Shown piece after piece: positions 1-6,238 of a DNA stretch of 9,784 nt (positions within the stretch are counted from its first letter, which is position 1; every line of letters begins with the position of its first letter). The position numbers and the translations under genes were made by a program. This DNA is from HGM12669 sp048527645 (GTDB taxonomy: Bacteria > Bacillota > Clostridia > Oscillospirales > CAG-272). The notes beneath the pieces are model-generated. The model was not told the DNA's origin. It saw nothing but the letters and a program-made list of their open reading frames with translations, and ran no database searches. The stretch spans positions 1-9,784 of the forward strand of contig DBGFNI010000149.1 in the NCBI GenBank assembly GCA_048527645.1. The letters run 5' to 3'.

Positions 1-1278
1 GATGCCAACACGGTTGACATTAACAACTATGTGTTTAAAGAAAAGCATTCCATTCAAGACTCTCTGCGTTTGCTCGCAGACAACTATGAGCATATTCATA
101 TTATGATTCTTGACCCGGAGGGAAAGGTGCTCTGCACCAGCGAGAACTATGACCGCAAGCTCGACGGCAGAAGCGTACCGACTGAAGAGCTGGAGCGTCT
201 GCTCGCGATGAACGGCGCGTCGGTGGAAACAAATTTCGGCGGTTTGCTGCGTGAGAAGGAGTATTTAAGCGTGGTGAAGCCGATCACGGATCAAAACGGC
301 ATTCTTGTGGGCTGTGTGGCGGTGAGTACCTCATCAGAGGCATCCTCCACGCTGCTGCACGGCATGATCAAAACCATTGCGGTCTTTTTCCTTTGGATTT
401 TGCTTGCATCTGTTGTGGCAATCTATTTTCTGACGGAGCGGATTATCAGTCCGTTGCGGCAGATCAGCCAGGCAGCCAAGGAATATGCTGCGGGTAATTT
501 TGATGTGCGGATCCCCGTCAAGGGCAACGACGAAATCGCCGATGTGGCGATCGCCTTTAACAATATGGCGAATACCATGTCCGGACTGGAAACGCAGAGA
601 AGCGCCTTTCTTGCCAACATCGCCCACGATCTGCGCACGCCGATGACGACCATAGCGGGCTTTACAGACGGCATCCTTGCGGGCGCGATCCCGCCGGAAA
701 AGCAGCCGTATTATCTGGAATTGGTCAGCAGCGAAGTGAGACGGCTCTCCCGTCTGGTATCCTCTCTGCTGGACATTACCCGAATTCAGGCGGGCGAACG
801 CAAATTTACGGATATGGAATTTGATATTTGCGAAATGGCGCGGCAGATTCTGATTTCTTTTGAAAAACAGATTGATGAGAAAAAGCTGAATGTGGAATTT
901 GAGACCGACGCGGACAGCATGACGGTTGTCGCGGACCGGGATGCAATTCATCAGGTGCTGTACAACATCTGCCACAACGCGGTCAAGTTTTCGCGGCCGG
1001 GCGGTTTGTACCGCATCACGATTCAGGAAAAAAACAAAAAGGTTTTGGTTTGCGTTTACAACGAGGGTGACGGTATTCCGGCTGCCGACTTGCCGTATGT
1101 CTTTGATCGGTTTTACAAGAGTGACAAGAGCAGAGGGTTGGACAAGACCGGCGTAGGGCTCGGGCTGTATATCGTCAAAACCATTATCAACGCACACAAA
1201 GAAGAGATCTGGGCTGACAGTGAAGAGGGGAAATACTGTGCGTTTACCTTCACACTCCGCTCCAGTGCCGAAAAATAA
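1..1278 (+). CDS. Sensor histidine kinase, HAMP/HisKA/HATPase (5' end outside window)
   Basis: This is a membrane sensor kinase that autophosphorylates on histidine and passes the phosphate to a response regulator, presumably encoded just upstream. The frame is open from base 1, so the gene begins before the window; a GTG at 31 is unlikely to be the true start because the first membrane helix would be missing. Counting codons from base 1, residues 1-118 are the outside sensor domain, about 121-144 a membrane helix, and 145-197 a HAMP domain. The HisKA H-box has HDLRTP with phospho-acceptor H209. The HATPase domain shows an N-box (CHNAVKF, N326), a G1 box NEGDG (354-358), an FDRFYK F-box and a G2 box GVGLGL (384-389). 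All kinase motifs look intact. The next gene starts 18 bases downstream, so the two are probably one transcript. The signal sensed cannot be read from the sequence. Confidence 0.93.
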   Translation, partial: DANTVDINNYVFKEKHSIQDSLRLLADNYEHIHIMILDPEGKVLCTSENYDRKLDGRSVPTEELERLLAMNGASVETNFGGLLREKEYLSVVKPITDQNGILVGCVAVSTSSEASSTLLHGMIKTIAVFFLWILLASVVAIYFLTERIISPLRQISQAAKEYAAGNFDVRIPVKGNDEIADVAIAFNNMANTMSGLETQRSAFLANIAHDLRTPMTTIAGFTDGILAGAIPPEKQPYYLELVSSEVRRLSRLVSSLLDITRIQAGERKFTDMEFDICEMARQILISFEKQIDEKKLNVEFETDADSMTVVADRDAIHQVLYNICHNAVKFSRPGGLYRITIQEKNKKVLVCVYNEGDGIPAADLPYVFDRFYKSDKSRGLDKTGVGLGLYIVKTIINAHKEEIWADSEEGKYCAFTFTLRSSAEK

Positions 1279-1296
1279 GCCTGTTAGGAGCGCAAC

Positions 1297-2487
1297 ATGA
1301 ATATCAAAAAGAGTGACGGCGCTTCCCCCTCCAAAAAAAGCGGCGCCGAGCAAAACAACAATTATCTTTACAACTGGAACTACGGTGCGTATCGCAATGC
1401 GCTGCACCGCAGGCAGGGAAAGGGTGCAAATCATTTTGCAGGGCTGATTGCCGCGACGGTGACGCTGGCGGTGCTTCTGCTCCTTTCGGTCGTCTTTTTC
1501 TCCTGGCGGATTGAGCGATTGGAAGAGCAGCTGGAAATGAACGGAAACACGGAGTCATCGCTGCCATTGCAAACGACACAGGATGTCATGCTTGATGAAA
1601 ACGGCGGTCTGCGCGACGAATATGTCAGCCTGTTTCATTTATCCGCCCTAAAGATTAAACTGACGCCGGATGGGAATGTGACCGGGTACGGTTTTCTTTT
1701 GGAAAACGGATATGTTTTGACGGATATTACCTGCGTTCCGGATGAATTTCCCTATGTGGAGGATGCAGATGGGAATGTGACCGGATGCTGCTTGCTATTT
1801 TCCGATCTGGACACGCACATTGCGGTGCTACAGCCGCTGGAAAGCATGCAGGGCAGAGCGCTGTCCTTCGGTGGGACGGGAGATGTCGGAGACGCAGTTT
1901 GCCTGGTGGGCAACATTCCGTCTCATTCTGCCAAGCCTGCTATTGAGGTGTGCTCTGTTGTGAGCCGGGGCGCTGATACGCTGATTCTCAACAGCAAGGC
2001 CGTATCCGCCATTTCGCCGCTGGGCGTTGTCTGCGACAGCAAGGGCGCGCTGGTCGGCGCCTATACCAGCTTGGGTGAGGTGCGGATTCTCTACGGACTG
2101 AAGGAGCGCATAAATTCTGAAACGCAGAGAATGCAGCTGTCGCCGGAAAGCTTCGGTGCTTCTTATATGGTTGACTTTGATGCAGATACCACTTATGAGA
2201 ATGTTTCCATCAGCGATTCTAATCTGTATCATGTTCCGCAGGGCGTTCGGATCACCTCTGTTGTGCCGGACAGCAACGCAATGCTTGCCGGGATTCAGGA
2301 AAACGATATTATTTATGAAATCAATGATATCGAGATCCTGAGTGCAATGGATTTGAAGCGTTCGTTGGAAAATCTCGATTATTCGATCTATACTGCCACG
2401 ATTTACCGCGACGGAAAGGATTATTTTGTCCGTCTGACGCTGCCGGTTAATGATGCTGCGCAGGCCGATGAGGATTCCTCAAAGTAA
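1297..2487 (+). CDS. Membrane-anchored HtrA-like (S1C) pseudoprotease with PDZ domain
   Basis: A 396-residue protein. Residues 1-45 are a polar cytoplasmic tail with an aromatic patch (YLYNWNYGAY, 24-33) and basic residues; 46-70 are one membrane helix; a short charged helix follows. Residues 110-265 resemble the HtrA/DegP trypsin fold: GYGFLLENGYVLT, then a THIAVLQP strand, then VGDAVCLVGNIP, then DSKGALVGAY. Residues 305-385 form a PDZ domain (GVRITSVVPDSNAMLAGIQENDIIYEIN is its core, quoted here as 316-343). Aligned by eye to the HtrA motifs TNNHVV, D-x-x-TDIAVL and GNSGGPL, the triad positions read T145, H174 and P241, so His, Asp and Ser all appear lost. Loss of proteolysis is therefore inferred. 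AGGAG at 1286-1290, six bases before ATG, supports the start. It is probably co-transcribed with the kinase and may be its sensory partner or an envelope-stress binding protein. Confidence 0.85.
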   Translation: MNIKKSDGASPSKKSGAEQNNNYLYNWNYGAYRNALHRRQGKGANHFAGLIAATVTLAVLLLLSVVFFSWRIERLEEQLEMNGNTESSLPLQTTQDVMLDENGGLRDEYVSLFHLSALKIKLTPDGNVTGYGFLLENGYVLTDITCVPDEFPYVEDADGNVTGCCLLFSDLDTHIAVLQPLESMQGRALSFGGTGDVGDAVCLVGNIPSHSAKPAIEVCSVVSRGADTLILNSKAVSAISPLGVVCDSKGALVGAYTSLGEVRILYGLKERINSETQRMQLSPESFGASYMVDFDADTTYENVSISDSNLYHVPQGVRITSVVPDSNAMLAGIQENDIIYEINDIEILSAMDLKRSLENLDYSIYTATIYRDGKDYFVRLTLPVNDAAQADEDSSK

Positions 2488-2525
2488 AACCTATTTGCTG
2501 CACGCACCGATTGAATCGCATAAAC

Positions 2526-2566
2526 AAATGGCATGTCCCGTATTATCGCGGACATGCCATTTTTCT
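2526..2566 (+). terminator. Rho-independent terminator after kinase/pseudoprotease operon
   Basis: A 13-bp perfect stem (2526-2538 pairing with 2550-2562, arm AAATGGCATGTCC) with an 11-base loop is followed by TTTTTC on the plus strand. It sits 38 bases after the stop of the pseudoprotease gene. Because the stem begins with AAA, the minus strand reads a weaker T-run (TTTGTTTA), so it may also end feoB transcripts coming from the other side. Confidence 0.85.
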
Positions 2567-2609
2567 ATATTGATTCTGCCGGCACAAAGAATATGTAGAG
2601 AGCAAACGC

Positions 2610-4628
2610 TTATGCGAGCAAGAGCTGTGCAATGTGATAGACCAACAAGGACACCGCCCAGGCAATGCCGCACTGTGAGACGACGACGCCCACGGCGCGC
2701 CAGGTGGAGTCGAGTTCTCTGCGGATGGCGGCGATTGCCGCGACGCACGGCGTGTAGAGCAGCGTAAAGGCGAGAAAGGAAATGACTGCTGCGGTGCTTG
2801 GGAAAAGAGCGGGCAGGACGCTTTTCAGCGTGGTCACGGTGGTCCCGGTCAGCACGGACAGGGTGCTGACCACCGCTTCTTTTGCGGAAAATCCGGCGAT
2901 CAGCGCGGTGCAGGCTTTCCAATTGCCAAACCCGAGGGGAGCGAACAGGGGAACCAGCAGCCGCCCGGCGTATGCCAGCAGACTTCTGGAGGGGTCGGCT
3001 GTGACGTTGAGGCGCGGGTCAAAGGTCTGCAAAAACCAAATGATCAGCGAAGCGACAAAAATCACCGTGAAAGCACGGGTGAGAAAATCCTTTGCTTTTT
3101 CCCACATCAAAAGCAGCACGTTTTTCGCGGTGGGAAAACGGTAATTCGGCAGTTCCATAACGAATGGAACCGGTTTGCCCTGAAATTTCGTTTTGGATAA
3201 CAGCAGCGCCAGCAGGATGCCCACCGCGATGCCGCCGAAATACATACAGGTCATGACAACCGCCTCATGCCCCGGAAAGAAAGCGGCTGCGAACACCGCG
3301 TAAATCGGTATTTTTGCGCTGCAGCTCATAAAGGGTGTGAGCAGAATGGTCATCTTTCTGTCCCGTTCGGAGGATAGTGTGCGGGTTGCCATCACCGCGG
3401 GGACACTGCATCCGAACCCGATCAGCATGGGGACAAAGCTTCTGCCGGAGAGGCCGATTTTTCGCAGCAGCTTATCCATGACGAAGGCGACGCGCGCCAT
3501 ATAGCCGGTGTCCTCCAGAATGGACAAAAAGAAGAACAGAATCAGAATCATCGGCAAAAAGCTGACTACGCTGCCGACGCCGACAAAGACCCCGTCAATC
3601 ACCAGGCTTTTCACCACCTCGTTGACGCCCCACGCATCCAGCCCCTTCTGACACAGCCCCGCCAAAAGATCAATGTCGTAGGAAAGCAGATCGGAAAGAA
3701 AGGCGCCGACCACGCCGAAGGTCAGCCAGAATATGAGAATCATAATGACAAAGAAGAGGGGCAGCGCCAAAAAACGATTGGTCAGAACGGCGTCGATTTT
3801 TGCAGAGCGAATATGCTCGCGGCTTTCCCGCGCTTTGACGACCGTCTGCGCGCAGAGGCTTTCAATGAAGGTGTAGCGCATATCCGCCAGCGCGGCGTTG
3901 CGATCCATGTCACATTCCCGCTCCATCTCAATGATTGAGTGCTCCAGCATCTCCCGTTCGTTTGTGTTCAGTTCCAGCCGCTGCGCAAAGGAGTCATCGT
4001 CGCCCTCGATCAGCTTGGTTGCACAGAAACGCGGGGAAAGGGAAGCGCGCTGCGCATGATCCTCTATGAGGTGAGAAACGGCGTGTATGCAACGGTGAAC
4101 CGGGCCGGACGAACAAAAGTCAAGCCGCTTCGGGCAGATATGCGCCGTGGAGACCTCCATCACGCGTTCAATCACCTCATCCACGCCTTCATTTTTCACG
4201 GCGCTGATGGGGATGACGGGAACGCCCAGCAGGCGGGACATTCTCCCGCAGTCGATGGTGCCGCCGTTGCCGCGCACTTCGTCCATCATGTTCAGCGCGA
4301 GAACCATCGGGATGTTCAGTTCCAGCAATTGCAGCGTCAGATAGAGATTGCGCTCAATGTTACCGGCATCAAGAATATTGATGATGCCGTCCGGCTTCTG
4401 ATCCAGAATGAAATCCCGGGTGACAATTTCCTCCCCCGAATACGGACGGATGGAGTAAATACCGGGCAAATCGACGATTTGTGTGTTTTTTTGTCCTCTT
4501 ACGGGGCCGATTTTTTGATCGACGGTGACGCCGGGGAAATTGCCGACATGCTGACCCATACCGGTCAGCGCGTTGAACAGCGTGGTCTTTCCGCAGTTTT
4601 GGTTGCCGACCAATGCAAGGGTAATCAT
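2610..4628 (-). CDS. feoB: Ferrous iron transport GTPase/permease FeoB
   Basis: FeoB brings Fe(II) across the cytoplasmic membrane under control of its own N-terminal G-protein domain. The 672-residue product has G1 GNQNCGKTT (8-16), the G2 threonine T35 in FPGVTVD, G3 DLPG (53-56), G4 NMMD (113-116) and G5 SAVKNEG (142-148). A soluble helical linker runs to about residue 280, followed by the polytopic membrane part. The permease signatures are present: GFGCSVPAVMATRTL (404-418), SCSAKIPIY (435-443) and LYTPCVAA (624-631), with the three conserved pore cysteines C407, C436 and C628. The length is slightly short for the family but nothing essential is missing. The start is set by GGGAG (4636-4640, read on the minus strand) seven bases before ATG, and by an ATGA overlap with the feoA stop, which indicates translational coupling. 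No FeoC-like gene follows. Confidence 0.97.
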   Translation of the reverse strand: MITLALVGNQNCGKTTLFNALTGMGQHVGNFPGVTVDQKIGPVRGQKNTQIVDLPGIYSIRPYSGEEIVTRDFILDQKPDGIINILDAGNIERNLYLTLQLLELNIPMVLALNMMDEVRGNGGTIDCGRMSRLLGVPVIPISAVKNEGVDEVIERVMEVSTAHICPKRLDFCSSGPVHRCIHAVSHLIEDHAQRASLSPRFCATKLIEGDDDSFAQRLELNTNEREMLEHSIIEMERECDMDRNAALADMRYTFIESLCAQTVVKARESREHIRSAKIDAVLTNRFLALPLFFVIMILIFWLTFGVVGAFLSDLLSYDIDLLAGLCQKGLDAWGVNEVVKSLVIDGVFVGVGSVVSFLPMILILFFFLSILEDTGYMARVAFVMDKLLRKIGLSGRSFVPMLIGFGCSVPAVMATRTLSSERDRKMTILLTPFMSCSAKIPIYAVFAAAFFPGHEAVVMTCMYFGGIAVGILLALLLSKTKFQGKPVPFVMELPNYRFPTAKNVLLLMWEKAKDFLTRAFTVIFVASLIIWFLQTFDPRLNVTADPSRSLLAYAGRLLVPLFAPLGFGNWKACTALIAGFSAKEAVVSTLSVLTGTTVTTLKSVLPALFPSTAAVISFLAFTLLYTPCVAAIAAIRRELDSTWRAVGVVVSQCGIAWAVSLLVYHIAQLLLA

Positions 4629-4894
4629 GCTTTCTCTCCCTTCTGCTCAAGCTGCGGCGGATCAATGAGCGACACCGTGATTTTTGCCGCGTCCTCACGG
4701 CGCAATGTCAGACTGTAGCCGCGCAGATACAGCTCCAGCGGATCCCCCATGGGGGCGACCTTGTTTACGGTGATTTTGGTTTTCGGGATCAGTCCCATGT
4801 CGAGCAGATGGCACCGCAGCGCGCCCTCTCCGCCGACCTTCAATATGACGCCCCATGCACCGATGGGGAGCCGGTCTAAAGTCATTTCTTTCAT
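4625..4894 (-). CDS. feoA: FeoA, SH3-like ferrous iron transport accessory protein
   Basis: An 89-residue cytoplasmic protein of the FeoA family, thought to bind FeoB and support Fe(II) uptake. It shows the family pattern: an opening loop (TLDRLPIGAWGVILKV), GEGALRCHLLDMGLIPKTKITV, a PMGDPLELYLRGYSLTLRR segment and a closing AAKITV strand. The frame stays open upstream to a GTG at 4996, but the homologous part begins at the ATG at 4894. A weak Shine-Dalgarno-like AAAAGAG (4902-4908, minus strand) lies seven bases before that ATG, so the shorter start is chosen. The stop overlaps the feoB start by four bases. The two genes form an operon. Confidence 0.95.
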   Translation of the reverse strand: MKEMTLDRLPIGAWGVILKVGGEGALRCHLLDMGLIPKTKITVNKVAPMGDPLELYLRGYSLTLRREDAAKITVSLIDPPQLEQKGEKA

Positions 4895-5042
4895 AATATA
4901 ACTCTTTTCGTTTCGGTGTTGGAATGGTATGAATTCAAAAAAATGTGTTTCACATGCTGCACAGCCGCACAGATGCGCCGACGGGCGAAAGCGCACTTAT
5001 TTCGCTTGTTTTTCTTGCCGGAAGGTCCTCTATAACATATTA

Positions 5043-5071
5043 ATCTTACTACGTTTTGCATACATTGTCAA
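5043..5071 (-). promoter_or_regulatory. Predicted sigma-A promoter of feoAB
   Basis: On the minus strand a perfect TTGACA (5066-5071) is separated by 17 bases from TAAGAT (5043-5048), four of six matches to TATAAT. The -35 box lies inside an 11-base palindrome, CATTGTCAATG (5063-5073), which could be an operator that blocks polymerase; the protein that would bind is unknown. Transcription would start near 5036, giving a leader of about 140 bases before feoA. Confidence 0.65.
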
Positions 5072-5137
5072 TGCGAATAACGGTTTGTTTGCAAAAAAAT
5101 GTAAAGCCGTTAAATTTTGAAAAATTCAGGTTTGCCA

Positions 5138-5166
5138 TTGCAAATTGGTCGAAAATATGCTATACT
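5138..5166 (+). promoter_or_regulatory. Predicted sigma-A promoter of galE operon (extended -10)
   Basis: TTGCAA (5138-5143), a 17-base spacer, and TATACT (5161-5166) preceded by TGC, which forms an extended -10. An inverted repeat TTTGC-CATT-GCAAA (5131-5144) overlaps the -35 box and might be a repressor site. The start of transcription would be about 5173. The ribosome binding site AAAGGAG is at 5187-5193, eleven bases before the galE ATG, a slightly long spacing. Confidence 0.75.
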
Positions 5167-5204
5167 TGTAACAACCAAACAAATGCAAAGGAGATGCAGG
5201 AATC

Positions 5205-6206
5205 ATGGCTATTCTTGTTACCGGCGGCGCCGGCTTTATCGGGACGCACACATGCGTCGAATTGCTGGAGGCAGGCGAGGACATCGTTGTTTTCGATAAC
5301 CTATACAACAGTAAAAGAAGCGCTGTGGAGGCCGTAAAACAGATTACCGGCAAGGACTTTCCGTTTTATGAAGCGGATATGCTGGATGCAGCTGCTATGG
5401 AAAAAATCTTTTCGGAAAACGAGATCACCGAGGTGATTCATTTTGCCGGACTCAAAGCGGTCGGCGAGAGTGTGGAAAAGCCGCTGGAGTATTATCACAA
5501 TAACATCACGGGTACGCTTGTGCTGTTGCAGACGATGCGTGCGCACGGCGTGAAACGGATTGTCTTTTCCTCTTCTGCAACCGTTTACGGTTCGCCGAAA
5601 TCGGTGCCGATCTGTGAGGATTTTCCGCTGTCCACGACCAATCCCTACGGAGCCACCAAGCTGATGATTGAGGATATTCTGCGCGACTTGTGGCACAGCG
5701 ACAACGAATGGTCGATTGCGCTGCTGCGTTATTTCAATCCGATCGGTGCGCATGCCAGCGGTCTGATCGGCGAGGATCCCAACGGAATCCCGAACAACAT
5801 TATGCCGCGTTTGCTGAATGTTGCAACCGGCAAAATGGAATCGATGACGGTGTTCGGCGACGACTACCCGACCAAGGACGGCACGGGTGTGCGCGACTAC
5901 ATTCATGTGGTGGATCTGGCAAAGGGTCATGTCGCGGCAATCCGTAAGGTACGCGCGGAAAAGAAATGCGACGCCTACAATCTGGGAACCGGGAAGGGCT
6001 ACAGCGTTTTGGAGATTATTCACGGTCTGGAAAAGGCCTGCGGAAAAACATTGAATTATCATGTGACGCCGCGCCGTCCGGGAGACATTGCGGAATGTTA
6101 TGCCAACCCGGAAAAAGCAAAGAAGGAGCTTGGCTGGTGTGCTTCGCTCGATCTGGAGCAGATGTGCGCGGACGCCTGGCATTTTGCGCAGAAGCATCAG
6201 TCCTGA
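5205..6206 (+). CDS. galE: UDP-glucose 4-epimerase GalE
   Basis: GalE interconverts UDP-glucose and UDP-galactose with bound NAD+, in the Leloir pathway and in supply of UDP-galactose for envelope polysaccharides. The 333-residue length is normal. It is an extended short-chain dehydrogenase: the Rossmann motif GGAGFIG (7-13), D31 in VVFDNL, HFAGLKAVGES (79-89), the SSSATVYG strand with catalytic S124, and Y148-x-x-x-K152 in NPYGATK. Other family marks are RYFNPIGAH (175-183), GTGVRDYIHV (227-235) and RRPGDIAE (290-297). It is the first gene after its own promoter, and the next gene (LtaS-like) starts only 32 bases on. No galK or galT is nearby, so an envelope role is more likely than galactose breakdown; that is inference. 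Confidence 0.96.
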   Translation: MAILVTGGAGFIGTHTCVELLEAGEDIVVFDNLYNSKRSAVEAVKQITGKDFPFYEADMLDAAAMEKIFSENEITEVIHFAGLKAVGESVEKPLEYYHNNITGTLVLLQTMRAHGVKRIVFSSSATVYGSPKSVPICEDFPLSTTNPYGATKLMIEDILRDLWHSDNEWSIALLRYFNPIGAHASGLIGEDPNGIPNNIMPRLLNVATGKMESMTVFGDDYPTKDGTGVRDYIHVVDLAKGHVAAIRKVRAEKKCDAYNLGTGKGYSVLEIIHGLEKACGKTLNYHVTPRRPGDIAECYANPEKAKKELGWCASLDLEQMCADAWHFAQKHQS

Positions 6207-6238
6207 CAGTGCGTCTGCAATGAAAGAAAGTTAGCGTT

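Larger units (their letters stand above)
4895..5204. other. Divergent intergenic regulatory region between feoAB and galE
   Basis: This is 310 bases without a convincing gene. It holds a predicted minus-strand promoter for feoAB, a roughly 140-base feoAB leader, and a plus-strand promoter and ribosome binding site for galE. The stretch between the two -35 boxes (5072-5137) is AT-rich and contains a TTTGCAAA palindrome (5088-5095). I found no clear match to the classic 19-bp Fur box, so iron control of feoAB is not shown by sequence alone. Confidence 0.7.

Noticed and set aside
31..33. GTG at 31 as the true start of the kinase
   Set aside because: The frame is open to the window edge, no Shine-Dalgarno sequence precedes the GTG, and a start here would leave the sensor domain without its first membrane helix.
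334..1434. A 366-codon minus-strand open frame opposite the kinase gene
   Set aside because: It is antisense to clearly conserved kinase domains, rich in His/Arg/Asn as shadow frames are, and has no recognisable domain.
3939..4718. A 259-codon plus-strand open frame opposite feoB and feoA
   Set aside because: It covers the FeoB G domain, which carries all five G motifs on the minus strand; the plus-strand product shows no domain.
4895..4996. A 34-codon in-frame extension of feoA from a GTG, containing a Cys cluster (CGCAAC)
   Set aside because: The extra residues have no counterpart in FeoA proteins, the GTG lacks a Shine-Dalgarno sequence, and the ATG at 4894 has an acceptable one. The cysteine cluster is probably chance in untranslated leader.
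5100..5114. A catabolite-control (cre)-like sequence, TGTAAAGCCGTTAAA
   Set aside because: The central CG is displaced by one base and the right half does not fit the cre consensus.
5301..6197. A 298-codon minus-strand open frame opposite galE
   Set aside because: It is a shadow of galE, with no domain and no ribosome binding site.
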